DNA from: Agelas oroides
Lineage: Eukaryota; Porifera; Demospongiae; Agelasida; Agelasidae
Reading direction: 5' to 3'
Length of the DNA stretch: 64,000 bases
Assembly: GCA_949130485.1 (NCBI GenBank)
Contig: OX422194.1
Location: forward strand, 5,654,699 to 5,718,698
The position numbers were made by a program, and so were the translations under genes. Positions within the stretch are counted from its first letter, which is position 1, and every line of letters starts with the position of its first letter. Positions 11,253 to 21,838 of the stretch are shown here, in pieces. The notes below the pieces were generated by a model, which saw nothing but the letters and a program-made list of their open reading frames with translations, had not been told where the DNA came from and made no database searches.

Positions 11253-11860
11253 TAGCCTGGTACCCGGCGCGGAGGAAGAGCGCCTGGTACACACTGATCG
11301 CTTCCGGTTAATTAAAAATGGCGTTGCTCACGTTTATGACGTTCACACTGTTTAGGGGCGTGTGCTCTGACGAAATTTAAGTACTAAAGATCCCGTCGTG
11401 GCCCAGTTAGCGATAGTGGCATCGTTGTGCCGCCTTTGCGGATCCCCTGTGGCTTATAGCCACCATAGAGTAGCATTGTTTGGTAAAAAGGCTAGCCAGG
11501 AAAGACTAGCATCAAGGATAAGCGCTCTGTTGGATATAACGTTGAACGATGACGACGGCTTACCGAATCTCATGTGTGCGAAGTGAAAGCGGAGAGTTGA
11601 AAGTTTAGAGAACCATACACTTGGGGTCGTAAGTCGCTGAAGGACTTGAGAAATCGCTTGCTGGAAGATCCGAACTTTCATTACGCACCATTACATTATC
11701 CTGACAAGTTTACTATATCGAGTCCGAACACTGACGTCACATGACACGGAAGAATCAGAAAATAGCCCGGAGTCCCCACATCTTGGGGAGATTAAACGCA
11801 TGCGCAAACAGTGTGTACCAGGCGCTTCTCCGTTTTTCGCGCGCGCCGGGGACGAGGCTA
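11253..11860 (+). mobile_element. Nonautonomous TIR transposon with 9-bp TSD and zinc-finger-like ORF
   Basis: 608-bp element bounded by TAGCCTGGTACCCGGCGCG and its inverted counterpart ending GGGGACGAGGCTA; the inverted similarity continues for about 50 bp. It is flanked by a perfect 9-bp duplication, GGAATAGAC, at 11244-11252 and 11861-11869, as expected of Mutator-like elements. Inside, 11398-11586 is an open frame lacking an ATG, with LCRLCGSP near its start and LMCAK at its end, resembling a ZAD-type treble-clef zinc finger whose last cysteine codon has become a stop (TGA). The frame is probably a captured or inherited transposon-protein fragment. Confidence 0.8.
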
Positions 11861-11870
11861 GGAATAGACT

Positions 11871-12512
11871 AACTGCGAAGCAATTACACTGATCGGCTTG
11901 CGTGCGCCGCTGTTCACGCGGTTCTTCGGGTGCACTTGTAACTAATCAGGCTACGTATTATTTCCGGAGTAGTTAAGTAAAATCATAGCTATTAAATGTA
12001 CTGCGTTTGTGGCTACGCCCACTCTTCATGTTTCGTAAGTGTTTCCATAGCTGATACAGCCGTTTCGCCAGCGTACAACTTCCGCCAATTTTAATTTAGC
12101 CACGCCCACTCGTTTTTGAGTCACCAAGCGAACGCCTGAAATGAGCGAGATTCTTCGTGCGACTGTGATGTACTATATCTCGGTAGTGGCGCCACTTACT
12201 GCTGCTTTACACGCAGGGCATATGAAGGCGGGTTTCTACAGTCCAACAAACCAGGTACAATTTTGCTACCCACCTCATAGTTGATACCATCGCCGATCTC
12301 GTACAGCTCCTACGAATCACAGCTAAAAAACATAGTGTAAACTGTCCTCTCCAACAGCGTTTCGCCAGCTGCATTCAAGTCAAAATTTTGCATACTGACA
12401 GTAGATTGTTAGCTCAATTCTCATCCTCAGAAAGAAGTTGTTCTGGCCATTCTGCGGGTCGTTTCGTCCGCTCAAAGTTGACCCCAAAATTATCACACAT
12501 GAACCACATAAA
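11871..12512. other. Intergenic, repeat-derived, no gene seen
   Basis: Contains CACGCCCAC-type motifs and two TTTCGCCAGC segments (near 12064 and 12361), which suggest old repeat ends. No convincing coding frame is present. Confidence 0.35.
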
Positions 12513-12561
12513 TAGCCTTGTTCCCAGCCTCCAATGTCACAGGAGCCTGGGAATGAGGCTA
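12513..12561. mobile_element. 49-bp palindromic micro-MITE, TAGCCTCG family
   Basis: Ends TAGCCTTGTTCCCAGCC and GCCTGGGAATGAGGCTA form inverted repeats with almost no interior. Flanking 9-mers CCACATAAA and CTACATCAA agree at 7 of 9 positions, a likely decayed target duplication. An open frame crossing this element (12534-12743) has no recognisable domain. Confidence 0.6.
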
Positions 12562-12890
12562 CTACATCAATACAAGCAAAACAAATATCAAACAAAAATC
12601 CACCTATTGTGGGTATCAGAAGTTCAGCAGTAATGCAAACTAGTATACAACAATTCAATGCAAAGCCTGTGGGCACTGGTTATTCATCAAAGACGGAAGC
12701 AGTCTCCCTACAGAGAGAAGTAAGTGAACAGAAGCAAGATTAAAACACATCATTAAATATTGCAAAGCATCAGTGGCAGTGTTGCCACTCTGGCTGGTCC
12801 AGTTTTGGCTAGATGACTTTTCCTGCAAAGGTTTATCATCAAAGCCTCGCCACGCTACGAATGGTGGCAAGAGGGCATGCAACTAGTATA

Positions 12891-13236
12891 CAGTGGAACC
12901 CCGCTTAACGGACATCCCTCAACAGCGGACACCCACGATATAACGGGCAATTCCGAAAGTCCCGACTGTTCTTCCATTCACTTCAATACTTAAGCAACCC
13001 CTGAACAGCGGACACCCCGCTACTCCGTATAACAGACAGCTTTCGCGCCCCCAATCGTATGCAAACATTACTTAACGACCCCGATTTAGTGGACACTTGT
13101 CGACCTTTTCAGCAATATTGTCCATCACGCTGCTGGAGCTAACAACTTGACATTAGATTAGCGCTGTTACTCACGGAAGTATACCGGAAGCCGCTGAGTT
13201 AGGGACACCTCGTTATAAGAGACAAAATGTTGGTTC
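12891..13236. mobile_element. Pogo/Tigger-like MITE remnant
   Basis: Starts with CAGTGGAACCCCGCTTAACG next to a TA and continues with repeats of the type AACAGCGGACACCCC, a pattern known from nonautonomous pogo-like elements of the Tc1/mariner superfamily. A partial inverted counterpart (CTCGTTATAAGAGAC then GGTTCCA) ends near 13236. No transposase frame is present. Confidence 0.55.
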
Positions 13237-13248
13237 CAAATGGTGTCT

Positions 13249-13487
13249 GCAAGAGCACATAAGAACGGGCGGCTAGAGTAAGAGTGTGTAACTCCAACAG
13301 AAGCCCACAGTCCGGTCAAAAGTATTGAACTTACTAAAAATAGAACACCCGGCACATGCTCAGCAACAACAGCTGATGTCTACGCGCAGACATGTTACTA
13401 TTTTTAGTACGGTTCAATAATTCCGACTGGTTTCAAATTTATGTAGTTACATGCTCTTACTCTAGCCGCCCGTTCTTATGCACTCTT
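13249..13487. repeat. Inverted repeat pair
   Basis: About 42 bp around 13249-13290, containing AAGAACGGGCGGCTAGAG, recurs inverted at about 13445-13487. The 150 bp between the arms holds no gene. It is probably a nonautonomous DNA element. Confidence 0.6.
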
Positions 13488-13527
13488 GATGTCTGCTATA
13501 GAGGGGCTCCATATGTGAACAACACAT

Positions 13528-13571
13528 GGCCTGGGAACGAGGCTATATCATACCCAGCCTTGTTCCCAGGC
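13528..13571. mobile_element. Abutting ends of two TAGCCTCG-family elements
   Basis: A right end, GGCCTGGGAACGAGGCTA (13528-13545), is followed after 10 bp by a left end, AGCCTTGTTCCCAGGC (13556-13571). The sequence after the latter (GGGAGCACCTGATACACACT) resembles the inside of the 11253 element, so it is probably a truncated copy. Confidence 0.5.
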
Positions 13572-13813
13572 ACTCAAAAATCGGAGGGAGCACCTGATAC
13601 ACACTGTTCATGCATGTGCAAAGTCTCCTTGGTAATGGTTAGAATAGTTTTTGACTATGCAGGGAGGACCTAGCTGCACACTAACCAAAGGAGAGTTAAG
13701 TGTATTGCTACTGCACCCTATTACAGTTTCCATACTCACACATTGTTAAGTGCATACACTTACATCTCCACAGGAAGGAACTGAGTACCTTACAGCAAAG
13801 TGTGCCTAACAGC

Positions 13814-14392
13814 TAGCCTCGTTCCCAGGCTCTCCCCGCTAAGGAGGCAGCAAGCCTGGTACATTTTATTGCATGACGTCAAGGGTAGGCATGACTTAAT
13901 TATGTGGGGGTGGACTAAGCTGGGCGCCCACGCACGTTCAAGCACAAGCGTTTTCAAGACTACTACAGTCTTCTTTTCAGGTAAATATGGCTTTTGTGTG
14001 TTAGCTTCATCTTTGCAGTCAGCTATATATAGTTGTCCACATAGAACAAGTCGATATCTTGACTCAGTGGTGACAACTCAAACAACAAAGACGCTTACAA
14101 CACACAACAATCACGAAATTTCTTGCCATTCATCCTGTCAGGTGCCGTGTCTGACACTCTGAGAATCTACTACACCGGTCTACCTTGCGATTTACGGCTA
14201 CTATAGCCAGCGCTTTTTTGCCATCGTAGCTACACATGTACTTGCCTCGATCACAAGTTCCAAACTATGTGGGCTGGATTCCGTGCATGCTCACGCACAA
14301 TTAAGTCATGTCTACCTTGTGTCTACCCTTGACGTGATAAAATGTAGCAGGCTTTCCCCCTCCTTAGTGGGGAGAGCCTGGGAACGAGGCTA
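13814..14392. mobile_element. 579-bp TIR element, TAGCCTCG family
   Basis: Left end TAGCCTCGTTCCCAGGCTCT and right end AGAGCCTGGGAACGAGGCTA are inverted, and the inverted similarity continues through the AAGCCTG/CAGGCTT and TGACGTCAAGGGTAG segments for about 100 bp or more. No target duplication could be matched, so one end may be rearranged. It has no transposase frame. Confidence 0.7.
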
Positions 14393-14478
14393 GAGATATG
14401 TCACTGTACATAACCAGTTTTACAAGGCCCTCCTGGCATATCAAGTAACAAAAGCTGGGGTGAAAGTCTGGAGCGCAG

Positions 14479-14577
14479 ATGGAAAAAGAGGACCTCGCGC
14501 GGCGGGAAGCCGATCTGTCTGCAAAGCTCAAACAGCTCTTGATCCCCAAAGACCCCAACGATGGCAAGAAGATTTGA
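14479..14577 (+). pseudogene. Bacterial prfA-like (release factor 1) fragment
   Basis: A 32-codon open stretch containing ARREADLSAKLKQLLIPKDP followed by NDGKK. The segment LLxPKDPNDxKN is a conserved landmark of bacterial and organellar peptide chain release factor 1, just before the RAGTGG region, which is missing here. Local GC content is higher than in the flanks. It lies 38 bp before a DnaB-like fragment in an otherwise transposon-filled eukaryotic region. The call is from remembered family motifs. Confidence 0.45.
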
Positions 14578-14614
14578 AACTCGTGCGAAAACTTTGCGAT
14601 GGAACGGAAATTTG

Positions 14615-14776
14615 ATGGCGTCCCCAAATGCGACATCGAATGCGGTTGAACGCGCCTTGCCCCAAGCTGTGGATGTGGAACGCGCGGTGTTGGGGGCGAT
14701 GCTGATCGACAACATGGCGATCAACCGCGTGACCGAGGTCTTGGGCGATGAAACCGCGTTTACACCTACAGAAGGT
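14615..14776 (+). pseudogene. Bacterial dnaB-like (replicative helicase N-terminal) fragment
   Basis: An ATG at 14615 opens a frame with ALPQAVDVERAVLGAMLIDN followed by MAINRVTEVLGDE. This closely matches the N-terminal domain of bacterial replicative helicase DnaB (typically LPPQxxEAERAVLGAMLID...). Similarity stops where the expected FYxxxH motif should follow. The frame stays open to 15310, but the later residues look unrelated and base composition drops to that of the host flank. It is not a working helicase: the motor domain is absent. Likely a filler fragment of bacterial DNA, perhaps from a symbiont, or a chimeric assembly join. Confidence 0.55.
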
Positions 14777-15309
14777 TTTGAAGCATGCACCATCCATAGT
14801 CTAATAGGGGGGTGCAAGGTGAGTGCTGCACAACCTAGCCAGGTCACACTGCTTAATTATTGCAAGTTTTTGGAGTCTCAAATACACAAAACTATGTATG
14901 GGAACAACTTACTATTCACTTGGTGGAAAGTTGCACCAAAGGACACCATCCACAGCAAAAATCGTTATCTCTGCTATTGGCGAAACGCTATTGGGGAGGC
15001 GATCGTGTCCCTCATTCAGAACCAGCAAAACGGAGGATACCTCGAAGACGACGCGATTTCTCTACTGTTCCAAGGCGTAGGAATACCGGACTTGTTCAGT
15101 TACATAGCACAGTCCTTGCTCTTCCTCCAAGACCCGATCGACTGCTGCGTGCCATGCGTGCTCACACACGCACGACTCCAGCTGCCCTCCAACGAAGTGC
15201 TCCAAATGGAGTCTGCACGTGACGGTGAATTCATGACGTATTCGTGTTTACGCCAAAAATTAAAAAATGACCACTCCTATTGCACTTCCGGTCGCTGGCG
15301 AAACGGCTG
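14777..15309. other. Unassigned GC-rich stretch after the bacterial-like patch
   Basis: Several overlapping open frames on the plus strand, none recognised. The end (CACTTCCGG... and GACGTATTCGTG) resembles the inside of nearby DNA elements. Coding potential is undecided. Confidence 0.3.
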
Positions 15310-16828
15310 AATAGAGCCAAATGGATTGGCAACGGCAATAATTTTACGTGCAATCCTCGTTACGGTCACGTGATGCAGACGAACGCGGCAATGACTGTAA
15401 GCGCCGACTGCACGAGAGCGACAGTTATGTCTGCTTTCTGCTTCCCCAGATGTCAAGTAGTGCCTGGCAGACTGCTGCTGTTAAGGAGGAGTGTGAAACA
15501 GTCCTTGGAGTTATCAGTAGGCCTGGAGACAACCAGGACAGATCGATGTGTTCTTTGAGACTGCTGAAGCTACCTGTGCATAAGGCCAGGGAAAAGTGCA
15601 CACAATCGCTGCAGACCCCTTGTTTTGTCAGCATTGCACTTGCTAATCTACTGCTAATACTGTACCAGCAGACTTGACCTAACCTAGTGCACCGATCTTT
15701 CTAGAAAACTACTAGACTTTTCACATTATTTACACCCTTCAAGGCCTCGCACGAAACTGTGTGTTGTATTACAGATAAATAAGCCATTCTATTGCTAGCG
15801 TGTCCAAACAAAAAATAAAATTTTGCAATGCTGAAAATTTGGAATTACCGGCATAAAGAGCAGCCTTAGAGTAACTGAAAAATATGCATATTGCCTGGAT
15901 TACCTTCATTTTACATCAGAATATGGCTTTCCGAAGTTAAACGTCGTCGTACTCGTCGACGAAAAATAAAAATGCAGACAAGAATTTTGTAAATGGATGT
16001 TCTTACCAGCAGAATTGGAAAGAGGAACCAAAGCGCTTCAATTTGATGTGTGTTGTGAGGCTATTGATCAAAATCTCGACTGTGGTTGCATTCTCAAAAA
16101 AAGTTGCGCAAATTTGCGATTATTAGCAACTCCAAGCAAATAAATTGCAATACAGAAAATTTGAAATTACTGGCCTAAAGAGCAGCCTTAGGGGAACCGA
16201 AAAATATGCATATTGCCTGGATTACCTACATTTTATCTCAAGATATGGCTTTCCGATGTTAAATGCTACGTACCATTTTAATATAAAAAGCGGTTAAAAC
16301 GAAAATACAGGCCAGAATTTTTGAACTGCACGTTCTTACCAGCAGAACTTGAAAGAGGAACCAAAGCGCTTCAATTTGATGTGTGTTGTAAGGCTATTGG
16401 TCAAAATTTCGTTTGTGGTTGCGACCGCTACGCAATTTTGCGTTTGGACTCGCTACTATTACATTCTTGGCTATTGCTTGCACGTTATGACCGCTTGCAA
16501 CATGGGATAGCCTTGTTTAGTTTCCAGAAAAAACTACAAAACTATTATTTTAGCGTTTCTACGTTGCATAACAATTAATTCACAGCCAAGCATAGCACAA
16601 TTATTTACCAGAGCATGCAGATACTGTGCAATAATCGATAGATACGCTTGGACCTACCGTATAATACCCTACACAGGAGATAAGCCTGTTAGTAAGCATT
16701 TCCTGACGTGCCTGCTCACCGTAACTTCGATGGGTGTGCCGTACCAAGGATAGGACGTGACGTCATCTGCGTTTTGCCCGGGTTTGGCCGTAAATTTTTT
16801 TGCCGTTGCCAATCCATTTGGCTCTATT
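15310..16828. mobile_element. 1.5-kb TIR element with internal 322-bp duplication
   Basis: AATAGAGCCAAATGGATTGG at the left end recurs inverted at the right end (CCAATCCATTTGGCTCTATT), with about 40 bp of inverted similarity through GCAACGGCAA. Inside, a segment from about 15828 is repeated 322 bp downstream with some divergence; the shared landmarks are AAAGAGCAGCCTTA and GGAACCAAAGCGCTTCAATT. No transposase was recognised, so it is probably nonautonomous. Confidence 0.7.
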
Positions 16829-16832
16829 AACT

Positions 16833-16907
16833 TAGTCTCGCGTGGCCACACCCCGTTCAAGTCTCTTAACCCTCTCTTGCGGAACGGGGTGTGGGCACGC
16901 GAGACTA
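16833..16907. mobile_element. 75-bp palindromic micro-MITE, TAGTCTC family
   Basis: TAGTCTCGCGTGGCCACACC and the inverted GTGTGGGCACGCGAGACTA form arms of about 26 bp. Flanking 9-mers CTATTAACT and CTATTATCT differ at one position, indicating a 9-bp target duplication. Confidence 0.8.
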
Positions 16908-17088
16908 CTATTATCTATGCCTATGCCTATGGTGTTTCTGAGCAGTTTGACTGTTGCCAAACAAACCCGGAACGCTGATATCAGATTTTGGGTGATTTTA
17001 CACCCGAACGCACGGATTTATTGGTAAGCGAGTCAAGAATAGCCTAAATTAAAGACGGTACAGTATGCCCACATAATTTACAAGTAGG

Positions 17089-17282
17089 TAACATCCTCCG
17101 GGAGTGTCCTCCTGAAGATCATCAATGCCACCATGCATTCTTGGACCGCAGGAGTAACTCTCTGAGTGGTATGGCGGAAGTGCTGGACAGGACCCTCTCC
17201 CCCATCCCCTAACCCTGCATGTGACATGGGTGGGGCATAAACGCGGAGTTAGGAGGGTGTAACCTCCGTCCTTGCATGCCAG
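17089..17282. repeat. About 195-bp repeat, copy 1
   Basis: Direct repeat of 17780-17975. Shared landmarks are TTCTTGGACCGCA, CAGGACCCTCT, GGGTGGGGCATAAA and GGTGTAACCTCCGTCCT. The pair brackets the palindromic element at 17447-17742 and adjoins the DIRS-like fossil, so they may be terminal or internal repeats of that element. Confidence 0.7.
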
Positions 17283-17446
17283 CACTGATCACGTCAAGGA
17301 CCACTCTTATGAGTGGACCAAGACAGAGAAAGGTTGTGTTAGATAAAAATGAATGATGAGGTTGTGCTGCTGCACATATGGCCAATGAAGCCACATGTTA
17401 ATTACCATTTGGGGAGACCCTCACTAAGGTGTACGGCGCTCCTAGT

Positions 17447-17742
17447 ACAAGGGGTAGTCACTTATATGTCCCGTGTAGAAGCGTTTGCGACTGGGATCAA
17501 AACTGAATCAAGCGATCAAAGCCCTTTTGGGAGGCCGATCAAGGGATCAAGGTGACCTCCGAACTGCTAAAAATCAACAATCAAGAACGCGCGGCTGCAA
17601 TTTGACCTTTGACCCTTGAAAATCAAGCGATCAAGAGCCTCAGAAGGGGACGATCAAGCGATCAAGCACACTTTTTGCCGATCAAAAACTTTGATCGCGG
17701 TCGCAAACGCTTCTACAGGCGACATAAGTGACTACCCCTTGT
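17447..17742. mobile_element. 296-bp palindromic MITE with GATCAAG-rich core
   Basis: Ends ACAAGGGGTAGTCACTTAT and the inverted counterpart ending GACTACCCCTTGT, with about 45 bp of arm including GAAGCGTTTGCGAC. The core holds about eight GATCAAG or GATCAAA motifs. It has no coding frame. Confidence 0.75.
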
Positions 17743-17779
17743 AGTACCCCTTGATGTTAACTTTGTCTGACTGCATTAA

Positions 17780-17975
17780 CATCCTACAGGGATCTCCTCC
17801 TGGAGATCATTAATGACACCATTCTTGGACCGCAAGGTAACTCCCTGAGTCCTATGGCAGCAGCTAGTGCTGAACAGGACCCTCTGCCCATAGCCTAACC
17901 CTGTGTCATGGGTGGGGCATAAAGGCGTAGTTAAGAAGGTGTAACCTCCGTCCTGGCCTCCTCCGTCAAACATGC
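17780..17975. repeat. About 195-bp repeat, copy 2
   Basis: Second, diverged direct copy of the block at 17089-17282, immediately left of the DIRS-like sequence. Confidence 0.7.
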
Positions 17976-17989
17976 CACACCCCTAAAAA

Positions 17990-20715
17990 CTGAATGTCAG
18001 CAATACATCATAAATTTACAACAGGATACGTCATATTGAGGCCCAAAGCTATTCTGTCAGGTGCCGAGAGTACCCAACTAACTGTTCTCAGGGACTGCGT
18101 AGCTGCATACTGCAGGTAAGCAAGGCTATCCCAGCTTCCTAGCGTTTTAATAACGACATCCTCAATCCCTTTTGCTGCTGCAGTCGTGGTGGCTCCAGTG
18201 TTGAAGCTATAGTATGTGTGCAATATTTGGTGTGGTCAATCCCTGCACTAGCCAATGCTTTGGAGAACCTCTGATGTGTGGACTTTCGCCCGTCCTGGTA
18301 CACAAATGGGGCCTGCATGGCGTGGTTCCTCTTACCCTCAGTATGCAGGATGTTGCAGTTGGCAATGCCAGTACTCCATGACTATAAAGCAGTCTTAGAC
18401 AGATCCATTTCACAAGGGGGTGGACTTGCATGATGGCAAAACATCCTCATCAATTTGCCCAGTAGCTGCAGTGCTCAGTTACCTAATGTGCATAGCTGGG
18501 TCATACTCTTTGTCACTTGGGACAGTCATCTCTCCAACCCGCAGAAAAGCAAAGAAGCCCAGGCAGCATGCTGCCCGCAACATCTTAGTGTCTGGTTGTT
18601 CTGCTAACAGCTCCGTACTGCCTTCATGCGAAGGAGCAGGGATAGAGTAAGTAGAAGGCGCTCCCTTGGCTCTTTCTCCACCTCAGCCTTTTTGATCCCC
18701 TGCAGGAAATACTGAAGTCTTTCCATTGTTACCCTGCTAAACGGTCTAGCAAGGCTGCAGCAATCTGCATGTGGTGGACAGCTGACAAATACACTTTTAT
18801 GGTGGATGTTTTAGGTTCTCATTAGCCAACCATGCCACAAATGCACACAGAGACTATTCACATGCTGGCAGAGCAGACATACCACACTGCTGACGAAACT
18901 TATGGTATCGTTCTTTGGCACTCATGTAAGTCTGCTGTGTGGAAGGGGGCCATTCCTTTCGTAAAATATTGGAGATCTCCCGCAACTCTTGAGGAGTGGG
19001 AGTGGGTATAGTTGCTGAGCTCCCTGGCACCTAGGTTATGTCATGATATGGCATCTGCTGCTTCATTGTGTTGACCTGGGTAATGTTCAGCTACAAGGGA
19101 TATGTGGAAGTGAGCTGTAAAGAAAAATAAACTTCTCATGAGGTGCATGGCTAGTGGAATCTTGCTTGTTCCTGATCTTATGATGGCTACCACAGCAGCA
19201 CTGTCACAACGGCAACACACTGTCTTTCCCTGGCACTCATGACCCTATACTGCACAGGCTATTACTATATAGGTAGGAGTTCCTTGACTGTGATGTAGAC
19301 ATCCTACCACAGACTGTGCCACAGCCCCTGGAACCACTTTCCCATTGACAAAAAGGCACTACAACCCAATTTTCCTGATGCATCAGATGTGAGGGTCACA
19401 TCAGGTGAAACCCTTCCAAGTGACACCATCATACTCATCCTGTTCCAATCTGACAAGAACTATTCTAGATCGGAGTAGAAGCTTGCACTCAGATGAATGT
19501 GGTGGTTAGCAACTTGAGCCAAGTCGATCATACGGCAAAGAAACGGACAACCTGGTTTCACCACTCTTGCAGCATGCTGGAGATGACCAACCAGCGACAA
19601 CAGTTCTCTTTTTCATGCATGATCTCTTACCCCTCCAATTGGAGAGCAACACTTTCAACCTGTCCAACTTCTCCACTGGGAGATATAGTTCTAGACTTTC
19701 AGTGTCCAGGGTGATTCCCAGAAACTGCAGCTTTTGTGGTGGGCCCACCAGTTAGTTCTAAACTTTCAGTGTCCAGGGTGATTCCCAGAAACTGCAGCTT
19801 TTGTGCTGGGCCCACCAGTTTGTCACTGGCTAATGGTACACCCAACTCCAGACTGCAACTGCAAGTTGGAGTGACTTCCTACACTGGCAAGACTGAGGGG
19901 GGCCCACAATCAGAAAATCATCTAAGTAATGCAGGGACGGCACCACCCCTCTATTGGACAGTATCCACTGCAGCCCATCTGCTACAGCAGTGAAGATCTT
20001 CGGGGCTGACCTCAGCCTAAAGGGCAAGGCAGTATCAATGAACAGTTTACCCTTCCATCTCATTTCCAGTAGCAAGCGATCCTCAGAATGCACTGCGAGT
20101 ATGCGATAAGCATTTGCCACATCAAACTTTGCTAGCTCTGAGTCAGGCCCCTGGTGAAGGATAATATTGACAGCATCATCAATGGAGGCATATGCCAAGG
20201 AGCATAGCTCAGGTGAAATCCCATCGTTAATGCTTCCACTGTGACATATCAACAATAAATCTCCACTTCCCTGGCTGGTGTGGTTTGGGAATGACCCCAA
20301 AAGGCTGATGCGCACCCCAGTTAGTTGGTGCTCGGTACAAACTGCTACAACCCTACCGGCAGCAACCTTTTTAGCCAGATATGCATCCACAACCTCTGGA
20401 TTCTGCTCAGTTGATAGCATGTTTCTCTTGGCTGGTTTACAAAGCCTCTCCTCCAGTCAAAACCAATTCGAAACCCATGCTGGATCCCTTGTATGAGGTA
20501 CGTGTGACACATACACTCTCTGTCCAGTGGTGGTGAAGGGCTGCTGACCATGCCTCCACATGTTGTCCCTCATCTGGGGTGTTACTATCCAATATGTATT
20601 TACGTGAACACTGACTCCAGGTAGCTTACAGAAATGAGAAGTTACCATGTGTGCTTCGATAACAATTGTTTTTGCTCGTGGTGCCAACGCTACAGTCCAG
20701 CAGTAGCCATTCAAA
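17990..20715 (-). mobile_element. DIRS-like retroelement fossil
   Basis: Decayed retroelement, mainly on the minus strand. The reverse transcriptase part is recognisable at about 19506-20420, with ELAKFDVANAYRI, KLFIDTALPFRLRSAPKIFT and SLHYLDDFLIVGPP. The tyrosine-recombinase part is at about 18008-18500, with NTGATTTAAAKGIEDVVIKT and, nearby, CPVAAVLSYL. This combination identifies the DIRS/tyrosine-recombinase group. It is broken and rearranged with many interruptions, and is probably old. The 195-bp direct repeats to its left may belong to it. No complete ends were identified. Confidence 0.75.
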
Positions 20716-21765
20716 CTTTCCCGCTAAGCAGAAGTGAATTTGTGCTAGCACTCATTCGAAAATGACAGTAGCTAAGCCATTGGTCCAAGCAAGCAAACAA
20801 ACAAGGAAACAAGCATACCGTGCATGCACAACACAGTTATGCTAGTGTGGGGCTCGCTCCAATTTTTTGTGTGTCATAAGTATTAAATAGTAATCAAGAA
20901 AAGAGTTCTCGACATGTTTATTGAGAGGGGAATAAAACCCCCCTGTGGAAAATTTAGACTAAAACCACAAAACTGGTGTATGAAGGAGTCAGGAGTTTGT
21001 ATCTATCGCTGCTTGCTTGTTTGCTTGCTTGCTTGGACCAACGACTTACCGTAATTTTAAAGGAGCGAATTCAAATATTTTGTGAAAGTTGCATTTCCAT
21101 GTGGTCACTAGCACAAATTCCTTTCTGCTTAGCGTATCCTGTGAAACTGCATGTGACAAATGGTGGATGGTGAACAATTGTCTTGTTGAAGCCATACAAC
21201 TTTACAAACACCTGGAATTAAAAGGAGTACCTTTCACAGAGGTTATGGTGCCATCACGTGTTGAATACCTGGAAAACCAGATTTATTGTTGTACATAGTT
21301 TATGCAGGATATCAGTTTATCACATAATACACATGTGGTATGTACATAAGTGCTGAACAGCTGAAAGTCATCAGCTGAAACAATGTGGAGAAAACACATG
21401 ATGTGCCCCGTGGCAAATTTAGGATTAAAACCACAAAACTGGTTTATGAAGGAGTCAAGTTTGTATCCATCGCTCAAATGTACTGTCTCCTCCTCAGGGA
21501 GCTCATGCATGTAAATGTGTCCAAATTTTGTCTTTGATATGTGTCCATTTGTCACTTACCTACATGTATCTTGGCTGTACTGCACTGGTTATGTTGGTGT
21601 GTATGTATGCAATGTGTTGCATACTATATGAGACATGAGCTACAACACCATGGTAAAACAGCACTAAACTGTAGGTTCTGTGAGGTCCAGTTTAGTATAT
21701 ACATGCATAATATGCAGTAATACTGTGTTGAGTAAAGTTAATCTTTCTGTTTTACTGCAGCTACA
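20716..21765. repeat. Gene B upstream region with inverted and direct repeats
   Basis: CGCTAAGCAGAAGTGAATTT at about 20723 recurs inverted near 21108-21135, and a GCTTGCTTGC-rich segment near 21003 mirrors 20792-20812, so 20722-21140 looks like a nonautonomous inverted-repeat element. A short direct repeat containing ACCACAAAACTGG lies near 20961 and 21429. No TATA box or gene is convincing. The last bases, TTTTACTGCAG at 21750-21760, could be the 3' splice site of a 5' UTR intron. Confidence 0.45.
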
Positions 21766-21838
21766 ATGACACTCCTGGGTCCATTCCTCATGCTCCTGGT
21801 GGTGTGTTGGAGTGGACAGTATGTTGATGGGCAAGAAG
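21766..21838 (+). CDS. Gene B: first coding exon, signal peptide
   Basis: The ATG at 21766 begins MTLLGPFLMLLVVCWSGQYV, a classic secretory signal peptide with a hydrophobic core and small residues before a likely cleavage site around WSG-Q or YVDG-QE. The exon ends GAAG before GTTAGC at 21839, phase 1. The next exon supplies TA to make the Val codon that begins the first Ig domain, so phase and sense both agree. A 3' splice-like TTTTACTGCAG lies 5 bp upstream of the ATG, suggesting a 5' UTR intron. Confidence 0.75.

Noticed and set aside
12534-12743. 69-residue ORF as a gene
   Set aside because: Its start lies inside a micro-MITE and it has no recognisable domain or splice partner.
14777-15310. 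Continuation of the DnaB-like frame as a 249-residue protein
   Set aside because: After the DnaB-like N-terminal segment the residues no longer resemble the family and composition changes, so the longer frame is considered fortuitous.
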